From NCBI GenBank assembly GCA_937880835.1, contig CALGRN010000069.1, positions 1 through 13,165 on the forward strand: 13,165 nucleotides of DNA, in the 5' to 3' direction. Positions 1 to 7,745 of this stretch are shown here, one piece after another. The notes below the pieces were generated by a model that was not told the DNA's origin, ran no database searches, and worked only from the letters and a program-made list of their open reading frames with translations. Numbering within the stretch: the stretch's first letter is position 1; the number at the start of each line of letters is the position of its first letter. Both the position numbers and the translations under genes were made by a program. Source of the DNA: an uncultured Prevotella sp. (lineage in GTDB: Bacteria > Bacteroidota > Bacteroidia > Bacteroidales > Bacteroidaceae).

Positions 1-1
1 G

Positions 2-202
2 GTAGCGGCTTGTTATCGCCTTACTTGGAAAGAACAGCGCATATATCGCGGACAGCTTAAAGACCTTACGCGCATCCTTCGCGACAATAATCTGACGTTG
101 GACACATTGATTGTAGTAGGAGAAGCTATTGACAACAGGCACGGTTTGTCGGACTTGTATTCTAAACACTTTACTCATTTGTTCAGAAAAGCAGAGGATT
201 GA
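2..202 (+). CDS. cbiF: Cobalt-precorrin-4 C11-methyltransferase, C-terminal end (partial)
   Basis: Only the last 66 codons are in the window; the gene starts upstream. The reading frame ends in TGA at 200-202. The visible residues contain YRLTWKEQRIYRGQL, the end of the CobM/CbiF family of SAM-dependent tetrapyrrole methylases, which typically finish with a YRLTWP-like strand, a VVG strand (here LIVVGEAI) and a short SKLYD-like tail (here SDLYSKHFTHLFR). The family methylates C-11 of (cobalt-)precorrin-4 during corrin ring synthesis in the cytoplasm. The next gene, a CbiJ-CbiD fusion, begins 6 nt after the stop, so the two are almost certainly co-transcribed. CbiD belongs to the anaerobic, early-cobalt route, which is why the cbiF name is preferred to cobM. 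Whether this protein is fused at its N-terminus to another cobalamin enzyme, as happens in some Bacteroidales, cannot be seen. Confidence 0.85.
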   Translation, partial: VAACYRLTWKEQRIYRGQLKDLTRILRDNNLTLDTLIVVGEAIDNRHGLSDLYSKHFTHLFRKAED

Positions 203-208
203 ATATTT

Positions 209-2008
209 ATGATACTTGTTTTCGGAGGCACGACGGAAGGGCGCAGAACCGTAAAAGAGCTTGAAGAAGCAGGCAATGTGTACTATTATTCGACTAAAAA
301 CGGTGAACAAGACATCGCAATGAATAATGGTATAAGGCTCAACGGAGCTATGCTTGCTGAGCAGATGAGAACGTTTTGCATAGAGAAAGAAATCAAGCTG
401 ATTGTCGATGCTGCTCATCCTTTTGCGGAACATCTGCACAATACGGTTGCAGGTATATCGAAAGAGCTTGATATTCCCGCAATACGTTTTGAACGGATAT
501 TCCCCGAACGCGACACCGAAAACATAATATGGTGCAGCGATTATGCAGATGCCATGAGCAAAATGAGTGGTTTAAAGACTCTGTTAGCAACGACAGGAGT
601 GCAGAGTATAGCTCGTCTTAAACCTCTGGAAGAACGTGGTATGCATGTTATATATCGTATCCTGCCGCGCGAAAGTTCCGTTGCTCTTGCTCATGAACAA
701 GGTGCTGACGATGCAAACTTATGCTATTATGATCAAGGGGAGGATGAAATGGAAGTATTGCAGCGTTTAAATCCCGATGCCATACTTTTGAAAGAAGCAG
801 GAGAGACAGGCGGATTTGAAAAGAAAATTGATGCTGCAAAGACTCTCGGAATACGTATTTTTGCAATCTCAAAGCCTAAAACTCCGTCACAATTCCATAT
901 CGTAAACGGTCCACATGGGCTTAGGAGAATGGTTGAAAACTTGCTTCCCGACTTTTATCCTTTGCACAGTGGGCTGACAACAGGCACATGCGCTACGGCA
1001 GCAGCACTTGCTTCTGCATATCGATTGTTGCTTAATGAATGTCCTGATATTGTCCCGGTGTATCTTCCTAACGGTGAAACAATCCACGTTTCCGTTGCTT
1101 ATGGCGAAAGTTTTGCTACTGTTATAAAAGACGCGGGGGATGATCCTGATGTCACTGACGGTATAGAAATAAGAGCAAGTGTTACACTGCGCGACGATAA
1201 TGCAGTTCAAACAGAGCAGATAGAGATATTAGGTGGCGATGGAGTAGGAACAATAACGTTGAAAGGTTTCGATTATCCGCCGGGCTCACCGGCAATAAAT
1301 AAAGTTCCGAGACAAATGATAAGAGAAAATATAACAAGGCGATTGAAGCCTGATAAACCTCTTGTCGTAACCATATCCATACCAAAAGGAAAGGAATTGG
1401 CACGCAAAACGTTTAATCCGAGAATAGGAATTGTCAACGGAATATCTGTTGTCGGCGTTTCAGGAATAATCAAACCATTCTCAAAAGAGGGCTTTCTCGA
1501 TTCTATCCGAAAATGTATGGATGTGGCAAAAGCAACCGATTGCGACCGTGTGGTTATAAATTCTGGTGCTAAAAGCGAACGTTACATAAAGTCTTATTAT
1601 CCGAAATTGCCGTCGCAGGTGTTTGTACAATATGGCAATTTCATTGGAGAAACAATAAAAATGGCATCAGAAGTCGGTTTCAGAAAACTGACATTAGGCG
1701 TTATGATTGGTAAAGCGGTGAAGCTGGCAGCAGGAAATCTTGATACTCATAGTCATAAAGTGACAATGAATAAGGATTTTATTGTTGACATTGTTAAGTC
1801 TTCCGGTTGTGATGAAGAAACTGTTCAGAAAGCAAAAGGCATTAATCTTGCCCGCGAGTTATGGGATATAATTCCTGCCGAAAACATACAGTCATTTGCC
1901 GATACAATCATAGAAAACTGCAAGAAATACTGCGAACCGCTTTTCGGTGTAGGCGAATTGACTATTATTCTTGTTAATGAGAACGGCATTATATATACCG
2001 CTTCCTAA
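209..2008 (+). CDS. cbiJD: Fused cobalt-precorrin-6A reductase (CbiJ) / cobalt-precorrin-5B C1-methyltransferase (CbiD)
   Basis: Two enzymes in one 599-residue chain. Residues 1 to about 248 are CbiJ/CobK: a nucleotide-binding GGTTEGR near the N-terminus, DAAHPFA around 70, TTGVQSIARL around 127, and LLKEAGETGG with ISKPKTP near the end of the domain. Residues 253-599 are CbiD: it opens with SGLTTGTCATAAALAS and carries KDAGDDPDVTDG, GDGVGTITLKG, PAINKVPRQMI, PRIGIVNGISVVGVSGI and GKAVKLAAGNLDTHS, all CbiD hallmarks. CbiD methylates C-1 of cobalt-precorrin-5B; CbiJ then reduces the product, cobalt-precorrin-6A. The two halves therefore catalyse consecutive steps, and fusion could favour hand-over of the intermediate (inference). 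The fusion is known from other Bacteroidales. The ATG at 209 is chosen because it lies 6 nt after the upstream stop and directly before the dinucleotide-binding strand. The stop overlaps the stop of the convergent btuD by 4 nt. Confidence 0.93.
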   Translation: MILVFGGTTEGRRTVKELEEAGNVYYYSTKNGEQDIAMNNGIRLNGAMLAEQMRTFCIEKEIKLIVDAAHPFAEHLHNTVAGISKELDIPAIRFERIFPERDTENIIWCSDYADAMSKMSGLKTLLATTGVQSIARLKPLEERGMHVIYRILPRESSVALAHEQGADDANLCYYDQGEDEMEVLQRLNPDAILLKEAGETGGFEKKIDAAKTLGIRIFAISKPKTPSQFHIVNGPHGLRRMVENLLPDFYPLHSGLTTGTCATAAALASAYRLLLNECPDIVPVYLPNGETIHVSVAYGESFATVIKDAGDDPDVTDGIEIRASVTLRDDNAVQTEQIEILGGDGVGTITLKGFDYPPGSPAINKVPRQMIRENITRRLKPDKPLVVTISIPKGKELARKTFNPRIGIVNGISVVGVSGIIKPFSKEGFLDSIRKCMDVAKATDCDRVVINSGAKSERYIKSYYPKLPSQVFVQYGNFIGETIKMASEVGFRKLTLGVMIGKAVKLAAGNLDTHSHKVTMNKDFIVDIVKSSGCDEETVQKAKGINLARELWDIIPAENIQSFADTIIENCKKYCEPLFGVGELTIILVNENGIIYTAS

Positions 2009-2799
2009 TCGCTTACTATCCTAATCGTAAGCGTTTCTTTATCGAATACTATACCTTTACGCTTAACGTAATTTTCAAGCACGCCGTTGTCGCCCAGTTC
2101 ATGAGGCGTTCCTATACTCAGTCCGTGCTGCCTGTTCATCATCCAAACAGTGTCGGCAGTCTGTAATGCGAGTTCTAAATCATGAGTAGATAAGAATATC
2201 GTTTTATCCGTTTCACGACTAAGGCGGTGTAAAAGCTGCATCATTTCCACTTTACTTGGAAAGTCCAAGAACGCTGTTGGTTCATCAAGAAAGATTACGG
2301 GAGTCTCTTGTGCGAGTGCTTTTGCTATCATAACTTTCTGTCGTTCTCCGTCACTCAGAGTATGAATCATACGGTCTTTCAATGCAGTTATATTTACAAG
2401 ACCTATCGAATGTTCTACTATTACCTTGTCTTCTTTTGATAACGTTCCCCAGAAACCTGTATATGGGCTGCGTCCAAGTCCTACAAGTTCGGTCACGGTC
2501 ATATTCCTTATATCCGGTTTTCCTGTCAATACAACACCTATAAGGTGCGATAGTTGTCTGTCGGAATAATTGTCAATCTCTTTACCTTTTATATATATAG
2601 AACCTGAAAGTTTAGGTTGAAAAGCGGAAAGCGTGCGCAGAAGTGTTGATTTTCCTACACCGTTTGCACCGAGAAGACAAGTCAATTCGCCGCTTCGGAT
2701 ACTTGCATTGATGTTTTCGGCAACCACTTTAACATCCGATTTCTTATTGCTGTATCCTATGCTTAAATTCTCTAAACGTATAGTTTCTGTATTACTCAT
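2005..2799 (-). CDS. btuD: ABC transporter ATP-binding protein, probably for cobalamin (BtuD)
   Basis: A 264-residue ATPase of the FecE/BtuD type. It has Walker A GANGVGKST at 44-52, signature LSDGE at 148-152, Walker B VIFLDE at 168-173, a D-loop-like AFLDFPSK just after it, and the switch histidine in STHD at 206. The Q-loop region reads VVLTGKPDIRNMTV, with no glutamine in the usual place; similar VVLT forms are familiar in Bacteroidales members, so the protein need not be inactive. It would energise the permease BtuC from the cytoplasmic side. Its ATG overlaps the end of btuC by 8 nt, pointing to translational coupling as the last gene of btuF-btuC-btuD. Adjacency to corrin genes favours B12 or another corrinoid as substrate; an iron-siderophore or heme role (Fec/Hmu) cannot be excluded from sequence alone. 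The stop codon TAG overlaps the stop of cbiJD on the other strand. Confidence 0.88.
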   Translation of the reverse strand: MSNTETIRLENLSIGYSNKKSDVKVVAENINASIRSGELTCLLGANGVGKSTLLRTLSAFQPKLSGSIYIKGKEIDNYSDRQLSHLIGVVLTGKPDIRNMTVTELVGLGRSPYTGFWGTLSKEDKVIVEHSIGLVNITALKDRMIHTLSDGERQKVMIAKALAQETPVIFLDEPTAFLDFPSKVEMMQLLHRLSRETDKTIFLSTHDLELALQTADTVWMMNRQHGLSIGTPHELGDNGVLENYVKRKGIVFDKETLTIRIVSD

Positions 2800-3832
2800 T
2801 TACTTCGTCCTTTCTCCTTTTAAATAAAACCATTGCTATGACGGGTGCACCCACAAGAGCTGTGACCGAATTTACAGGCAATGCGCCTTCAAAACCGGGC
2901 ATACGGGCAAGCAGATTGCATAATAACGCAAGTGCAGAGCCTGCAAACAGACTGCCGGGCATAAGAACACGATGATCGGAAGTGCGGAAAACAGCCCGGC
3001 AAAGATGAGGTACGGCGAGTCCGATGAACATTATCGGTCCGCAATAAGCTGTCACGATAGCCACCAACACGCCTGAACTTGCGATTACAAGCATTCTTGC
3101 ACGACTGATGTTCAGCCCGAGATTGCGTGCATAACCATCGCCGAGAAGCATAAGGTTCATGGTTTTTATGAGCAGCATAGACAAAGGAAGCAGTACTGCC
3201 ATTATTATAATGAACAGCAACATCTGATCTCCCGACACGCGAGAGAAACTTCCCAGCCCCCAAACTACGTATGCCTTGACGTCCTCTTCTGCACTGAAAT
3301 ATTTCAATACGCCTATTATTGCAGTCGCGAGATAGCCAATCATAACTCCTATTATAAGCAGAGTGACATTGCCTTTGACCTTTTGCGAGACATAAACTAT
3401 AAGTCCCATTACGGCAAGAGAACCTATAATGGCTGCCAAAGACATTGCCGCATCGCCCATATATCCAAGTCTGCTCAATGCCACACCACCCAAAGAGCCG
3501 GAAAGAAGTACCACGAAAGCTACTCCGAGACTTGCTCCGCTGCTTATTCCAAGTACCGACGGTCCTGCAAGAGGATTGTGAAATACTGTCTGCATCTGCA
3601 ATCCGCTCACTGCAAGTCCTGCACCTGCGACAACAGCAGTAAGTGCCTGAGGAACTCTCGACTTCAATATTATGTTCTGCCATATTACATTCTCCGTTTC
3701 ATTACCTAAGAGAATGGCGCATACATCGCCGACAGGAACATCGACAGAGCCAATGAGCAAGTTGACAATAAACAGCACAACGATGCTCATAAACAGCAAT
3801 ATCATTATCAAAGCCGATGCCGCTTTCATCAC
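2792..3832 (-). CDS. btuC: FecCD-family ABC transporter permease, probably for cobalamin (BtuC)
   Basis: A 346-residue integral membrane protein of the FecCD/BtuC family; family members are about 330-350 residues with roughly ten membrane helices forming a homodimeric channel. The first helix is at residues 5-27. Family motifs are clear: SRVPQALTAVVAGAGLAVSG near residue 55, with QTVFHNPLAGPSVLGISSGAS following; GYARNLGLNISRAR around 235, the cytoplasmic loop that contacts the ATPase; and GPIMFIGLAVPHLCR around 265 followed by DHRVLMPGSLFAGSALALL. It would carry the ligand delivered by the lipoprotein BtuF through the inner membrane. Its start codon overlaps the stop of btuF by 4 nt and its own end overlaps btuD by 8 nt, so all three genes are tightly coupled. 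Substrate assignment to B12 rests on the neighbouring corrin synthesis genes. Confidence 0.9.
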   Translation of the reverse strand: MMKAASALIMILLFMSIVVLFIVNLLIGSVDVPVGDVCAILLGNETENVIWQNIILKSRVPQALTAVVAGAGLAVSGLQMQTVFHNPLAGPSVLGISSGASLGVAFVVLLSGSLGGVALSRLGYMGDAAMSLAAIIGSLAVMGLIVYVSQKVKGNVTLLIIGVMIGYLATAIIGVLKYFSAEEDVKAYVVWGLGSFSRVSGDQMLLFIIIMAVLLPLSMLLIKTMNLMLLGDGYARNLGLNISRARMLVIASSGVLVAIVTAYCGPIMFIGLAVPHLCRAVFRTSDHRVLMPGSLFAGSALALLCNLLARMPGFEGALPVNSVTALVGAPVIAMVLFKRRKDEVNE

Positions 3833-4989
3833 TTCAATAATTTATAATAAGTGGGTTTGTAGTTCTTTTCAACCAGTTCGGGATGGAAAATGGCGAGCAG
3901 ATCCTTTAAAAGCACATCGGGATGAACAGGTTGTGTCTCATAATAAGGTGTCTCCTTCATGTTGCAGAATATAACCTGCTTCTTCTTGAAAGCCTTGAAA
4001 TCGGCATTACGAGGGTCGCTCGCACGCAACGCCTCATAAGAAAATTTACCTGGAAAGCTGTTCAATATGCGCCAGTAATCGGCATTTGCAGCCATACTGT
4101 ATATTGTTTCAAAGTCCATAGGAACGCCTCCCGTATGTTTATCATTTTTCAAAACGTATTCTGCTCCGGCATCACGGAACATCTGTGCGAGATAGTTTCG
4201 TCCTCCGACAGCAAACCAATTGCCTCCGTGCATCTCGCCGCTGAACACAACGGGGCGTGTTTTCACCTTGACAGCTCTTTGCTTTATCTCGTTATATCTT
4301 GTTTCTATGTCTGAGAAAATCTTGTTTGCTTCTTTCTCTTTTCCAATGAACATTGCAGTGAATTTTATCCATTCGGCTTGCCCCAATGCATCCAACTCCT
4401 TGTAACCGAGATGCGGAACGAGCGTGATACCTGTCTCTTTGATTGCATCATAGCCTCCGCGCTTGAACGGCGATATGAATATGACATCGGGATTGGCAGC
4501 CATTATAACCTCCTGATCAAAGTTTCCTTCCTTTCCTATCTTTACGATTTTGCCTTCCTTTATTCGTTTCAGTATCTCCTTGTTGTAGAAATTCTTAGTG
4601 TGGGTCATACCCGATATGAAGTCGTAAGCATCAAGCGCGGTTACGTTTGATATTTGCAGGGCAGTCATGAATACCGCTCTTGTTATGGGAACGTTTACCT
4701 GTGTATAGTCATTAGGTACTCCTTCTGCTTTCACTCCGTGCGGAATCAGCGCAAAATGGTATGTGTGTTGCTTTGTCTTTTGAGGATCTTGAATGTTTAC
4801 AAGACGTATTCCGTTCTTCAAATACTTAACAGAGAACCCCTTTGCATATTCAGTATTGATTATCGCATCACTGTCGTTTATTGACGTTATTGCGGTCTTG
4901 TCAGCCTTGCGAGTGTTCTTCTGTCCGTTGCAAGATGCGAAAACGGATGCCGTTATAATTGCTATACCGATTATAAAATATTTCTTCAT
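3829..4989 (-). CDS. btuF: Periplasmic corrinoid/iron-chelate binding lipoprotein (BtuF-like)
   Basis: A 386-residue substrate-binding protein of the TroA-like/Peripla_BP_2 class. Residues 1-19 form a lipoprotein signal peptide (KKYF then a hydrophobic run) ending in a lipobox-like FAS before Cys20, so it is expected to be lipid-anchored on the periplasmic side. Features of the fold include PITRAVFMT around 105, VIMAANPDVIFISPFKRGG around 190 and the long linking helix LGQAEWIKFTAMFIGKEKEANKIF typical of class III binding proteins. It is first in the btuF-btuC-btuD operon and should deliver ligand to BtuC. The protein is longer than E. coli BtuF, which is usual for Bacteroidales homologues. 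Specificity for cobalamin is inferred from the adjacent cbi genes. No clear consensus promoter was found: the best -7-like box, AACGTTTG on the minus strand (5016-5023), lacks a partner TTTG at the right distance. Confidence 0.85.
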   Translation of the reverse strand: MKKYFIIGIAIITASVFASCNGQKNTRKADKTAITSINDSDAIINTEYAKGFSVKYLKNGIRLVNIQDPQKTKQHTYHFALIPHGVKAEGVPNDYTQVNVPITRAVFMTALQISNVTALDAYDFISGMTHTKNFYNKEILKRIKEGKIVKIGKEGNFDQEVIMAANPDVIFISPFKRGGYDAIKETGITLVPHLGYKELDALGQAEWIKFTAMFIGKEKEANKIFSDIETRYNEIKQRAVKVKTRPVVFSGEMHGGNWFAVGGRNYLAQMFRDAGAEYVLKNDKHTGGVPMDFETIYSMAANADYWRILNSFPGKFSYEALRASDPRNADFKAFKKKQVIFCNMKETPYYETQPVHPDVLLKDLLAIFHPELVEKNYKPTYYKLLK

Positions 4990-5045
4990 AAATTAATCGT
5001 TTTTCAATCTGCGTTCAAACGTTTATTTGTTTAGTTTTTATAGTA

Positions 5046-5084
5046 TTAAAGCTAACTATCTTTCTCTATGATAGTTAGCTTTAA
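5046..5084. terminator. 15-bp hairpin after tRNA-Leu, before btuF
   Basis: Perfect inverted repeat with arms 5046-5060 and 5070-5084 and a 9-nt loop. Each arm has A-rich and T-rich ends. On the minus strand it begins 4 nt after the 3' end of the tRNA, so it most likely ends the tRNA transcript and separates it from btuF, which starts about 57 nt further on. There is no long U run after it on the minus strand, so efficiency is uncertain and some read-through into btuF is possible. Confidence 0.7.
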
Positions 5085-5088
5085 ACTG

Positions 5089-5170
5089 TGCGCCTGATAG
5101 GACTCGAACCTACACGATGTAAATCACTAGATCCTAAGTCTAGCGCGTCTACCAATTTCGCCACAGGCGC
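5089..5170 (-). tRNA. tRNA-Leu (anticodon UAG)
   Basis: On the minus strand the sequence folds as a class II tRNA. The acceptor stem pairs GCGCCTG (5164-5170) with CAGGCGC (5090-5096), with discriminator A at 5089. The anticodon stem is CTAGA/TCTAG around the loop CTTAGGA, giving anticodon TAG, which reads CUA leucine codons. The T arm carries the expected GGTTCGAGTCC. The extended variable arm fits leucine. CCA is not encoded; the next minus-strand bases are CAG. Total 82 nt including the discriminator base. Confidence 0.95.
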
Positions 5171-5181
5171 GTTTGCGGATG

Positions 5182-5213
5182 CAAAGATACATTATTTTTA
5201 TTTACTCACCAAA
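5182..5213 (-). promoter_or_regulatory. Promoter of tRNA-Leu
   Basis: On the minus strand, TTTG (5210-5213) is followed after 20 nt by TATCTTTG (5182-5189), an exact match to the Bacteroidetes primary sigma pattern TTTG-N19/21-TAnnTTTG. The predicted start of transcription, near 5175, is about 5 nt before the mature tRNA 5' end. Confidence 0.85.
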
Positions 5214-5565
5214 TTATTTTTTGAGTTTTGAGAATACCGTTTACATATTTGTATGATGAAAAACGATAACATCAATTATCTGCATTCTACGTTTTATAGA
5301 AACTGTCGGATTTATGACAAAAGATGTTTCCATATATAATATTGTATATAAATAATGTAAAAAAGCGCAATATTCATGTTTATGAAATTGCAGGATGTAA
5401 AGTGTTGAAAATAAAGATGTTAAGAATCGGCTGTCAAAAGCATTCGTTTTGCGCTCTGAAAGCTATTGTTTCAGAAGACAAAAGCTATCCTTTCGCAATG
5501 CAAAAGGATAGCTTTTGAAAAGTAAAACAATAACTTTTGTAAATTCAGAAAAATCATACAATTAT
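5214..5565. other. Intergenic region between divergent tRNA-Leu and the OPT transporter
   Basis: This stretch separates two divergent transcription units and has no convincing protein gene. A 64-codon rightward ORF (5324-5518) has unlikely composition and its 3' end runs through a hairpin, so I do not call it. The right half holds the hairpin cluster described separately. A weak rightward promoter-like pair is present: TTTG at 5220-5223, then after 20 nt CATATTTG at 5244-5251, one base off consensus. It would give a transcript of roughly 260 nt ending at the 5480-5516 hairpin. Confidence 0.5.
5435..5516. repeat. Cluster of three short hairpins (palindromic intergenic repeat)
   Basis: Three inverted repeats follow one another: CAAAA/TTTTG (5435-5439 with 5447-5451), TCTGAAA/TTTCAGA (5455-5461 with 5469-5475), and a 14-bp perfect stem with arms 5480-5493 and 5503-5516. 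The second and third share the core AAAGCTAT, suggesting diverged copies of one unit. They lie upstream of the OPT promoter, so they are not part of that gene's leader. The third could stop rightward transcription. I associate AAAAGCTAT-type dyads with Prevotella intergenic regions, but that is from memory. Confidence 0.6.
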
Positions 5566-5596
5566 TTTGATGTTATGGCTTTTTGTTGTATTTTTG
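5566..5596 (+). promoter_or_regulatory. Promoter of the OPT transporter gene
   Basis: TTTG (5566-5569) is followed after 19 nt by TATTTTTG (5589-5596), a full match to TTTG-N19/21-TAnnTTTG. The predicted transcript start is near 5603, giving a short AT-rich leader of about 17 nt before the ATG at 5620, with no Shine-Dalgarno sequence, as is normal in Bacteroidetes. Confidence 0.8.
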
Positions 5597-5619
5597 TTGC
5601 CAAATCAAAATAAAAAATT

Positions 5620-7605
5620 ATGGAAAACAAAGAGAAAGAAATGATTCATTTGCCCGAAAATGCATTCCGGGAATTGAAAGAAGGCGAGGAATACAAGCCG
5701 ATAATGTCGCCAGATGAGGTTTATCCGGAAGTAAATGCATGGTCGGTTACATGGGGTATTCTCATGGCAATGCTGTTCTCGGCAGCTGCTGCATATTTAG
5801 GACTGAAAGTAGGACAGGTGTTTGAAGCAGCCATTCCTATCGCAATCATAGCCGTAGGTGTGTCAACAGCCACGCATCGCAATAAAGCTCTTGGCGAGAA
5901 TGTCATCATTCAAAGCATCGGAGCATGCTCAGGAGCAGTCGTTGCAGGTGCAATCTTCACTCTGCCTGCAATATACATATTGCAAGCAAAATATCCTGAA
6001 ATGAGTGCATCTTTCTTGAAAATATTCATAGCATCGCTTCTCGGAGGCATCATAGGTATCTTGTTTCTGATACCGTTCCGCAAATATTTCGTCAGTGATA
6101 TGCATGGAAAATATCCTTTCCCCGAAGCTACTGCCACCACACAGGTGCTTGTAAGCGGTGCAAAAGGGGGCAGTCAGGCGAAGCCTTTGCTGCTTGCAGG
6201 GCTTGTAGGAGGACTGTATGATTTCATTGTAGCTACGTTCGGATTATGGAACGAGAACTTTACCACGCGCGTAGTTGAATTCGGAACGATGCTTGCCGAT
6301 AAAGCAAAGCTGGTGTTTAAGGTAAACACCGGAGCGGCAGTTCTCGGTCTTGGATATATCATTGGTTTTAAATATTCACTGATAATATGTCTCGGTTCGG
6401 TCACGGTATGGTGGCTTATAGTGCCCGGAATGTCTGTTATTTTCCACGAACAAGTGTTGAACATGTGGGACCCTTCAATAACTACCGCAGTGGGAGATAT
6501 GTCGCCTGAGCAGATATTTACGGCCTACGGAAAGAGTATCGGCATAGGCGGTATAGCAATGGCGGGTATAATCGGTATAATAAAGTCGTGGGGAATAATA
6601 AAGAGTGCGGTTACTCTTGCCAAGAACGAGATTAAAGGTAAGGATGACAGTATGAAGGAACAAGTGCGCACGCAGCGTGATCTTTCTTTCAAGATTATAG
6701 CAATCGGTTCGATTGTTACACTTATTGTTACATTCATATTCTTCTGGTTCGGTGTGATGAACGGCAACTTGTTGTTTGCCGTAGTAGGCATTCTTCTTGT
6801 CACAGTCATAGCTTTCTTGTTCACAACCGTTGCTGCCAATGCGATAGCTATTGTAGGTTCTAATCCTGTTTCGGGCATGACGCTGATGACGTTGATACTC
6901 GCTTCGGTTGTAATGGTTGCCGTAGGACTTAAAGGAACGAGTGGTATGATCGCGGCTCTTATAATGGGTGGCGTGGTATGTACGGCATTGTCGGTGGCAG
7001 GAAGTTTCATTACCGACTTGAAGATTGGCTACTGGCTCGGTACGACACCTAAGAAACAAGAGACTTGGAAGTTTCTCGGCACGCTCGTAAGTGCTGCCAC
7101 CGTAGGCGGTGTGATGATGCTTCTTAACGAGACTTACGGCTTTGCTTCCGGTCAGCTTGCAGCCCCTCAGGCTAATGCTATGGCAGCGGTAATCGATCCG
7201 TTGATGAACGGTGTGGGTGCGCCTTGGGTGCTTTATGCCATCGGTGCGGCAATAGCTGTCATTCTTACGTTCTGCAAAATACCTGCTCTTCCTTTTGCTT
7301 TGGGTATGTTTATACCTATTCAGCTCAACATTCCGCTGTTGGTTGGCGGTGCTGTCAATTGGTTTGTAACTTCTCGCAGCAAAGATGATGCAGTGAACAA
7401 GGAGCGCGGAGAGAAGGGAACACTTATTGCGAGTGGTTTCATTGCAGGCGGTGCTTTAATGGGAGTTGTAAGCGCATTGCTGCGTTTCGGAGGCATAAAT
7501 CTCATAAACGACAGTTGGATTGCAAATCCGATGTCTGAAATCTGCGCGCTTATAGCATACATAATGCTGATTGTTTATTTCACAAGAGCTACGAAAGTGA
7601 AATGA
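5620..7605 (+). CDS. OPT family oligopeptide transporter
   Basis: A 661-residue polytopic inner-membrane protein of the prokaryotic OPT family, usually 600-700 residues. After a charged cytoplasmic N-terminus (about 1-40) it opens with WSVTWGILMAMLFSAAAAYLGLKVGQVFEAAIPIAI, the typical first two OPT helices. Then come GENVIIQSIGACSGAVVAGAIFTLPA and the conserved YPFPEATATTQVLV around 165. A GSNPVSGM motif lies at 413-420, and PALPFALGMFIPIQLNIPLLVGG is near residue 560, followed by further C-terminal helices. Family members use the proton gradient to import oligopeptides or, in some branches, metal-chelate compounds; the exact substrate cannot be told. The ATG at 5620 sits just after a consensus promoter. 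It appears monocistronic: a strong terminator palindrome follows at 7746 and the next gene is on the opposite strand. Confidence 0.92.
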   Translation: MENKEKEMIHLPENAFRELKEGEEYKPIMSPDEVYPEVNAWSVTWGILMAMLFSAAAAYLGLKVGQVFEAAIPIAIIAVGVSTATHRNKALGENVIIQSIGACSGAVVAGAIFTLPAIYILQAKYPEMSASFLKIFIASLLGGIIGILFLIPFRKYFVSDMHGKYPFPEATATTQVLVSGAKGGSQAKPLLLAGLVGGLYDFIVATFGLWNENFTTRVVEFGTMLADKAKLVFKVNTGAAVLGLGYIIGFKYSLIICLGSVTVWWLIVPGMSVIFHEQVLNMWDPSITTAVGDMSPEQIFTAYGKSIGIGGIAMAGIIGIIKSWGIIKSAVTLAKNEIKGKDDSMKEQVRTQRDLSFKIIAIGSIVTLIVTFIFFWFGVMNGNLLFAVVGILLVTVIAFLFTTVAANAIAIVGSNPVSGMTLMTLILASVVMVAVGLKGTSGMIAALIMGGVVCTALSVAGSFITDLKIGYWLGTTPKKQETWKFLGTLVSAATVGGVMMLLNETYGFASGQLAAPQANAMAAVIDPLMNGVGAPWVLYAIGAAIAVILTFCKIPALPFALGMFIPIQLNIPLLVGGAVNWFVTSRSKDDAVNKERGEKGTLIASGFIAGGALMGVVSALLRFGGINLINDSWIANPMSEICALIAYIMLIVYFTRATKVK

Positions 7606-7745
7606 TTTGCATGGTATGTTCGGTTCGTTTTCATTTATGCGTTGACTGTTCCATGCCGTTTGGTGCAATAAACCGCGAGATTGAAAACCGTATGAAGATG
7701 TTTCATTGTCATAACAGCCGAACATAAGATGTTTTATTGAGATAT

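Noticed and set aside
2889..3683. 264-codon leftward ORF inside btuC in another frame
   Set aside because: Rich in Cys, Arg and Ser, with no domain; it is a shadow of the clearly conserved permease frame.
5435..5516. CRISPR array
   Set aside because: The repeats are palindromes of different lengths with no constant spacer, and no cas genes are present.
5324..5518. 64-codon rightward ORF between tRNA-Leu and the OPT gene
   Set aside because: Its end lies inside the hairpin cluster, composition is odd, and there is no recognisable domain; more likely a chance frame through repeats.
7609..7732. Structured RNA between the OPT stop and its terminator
   Set aside because: Only 6- to 8-bp dyads (such as ATGTTCGG with CCGAACAT) far apart; not above what chance allows.
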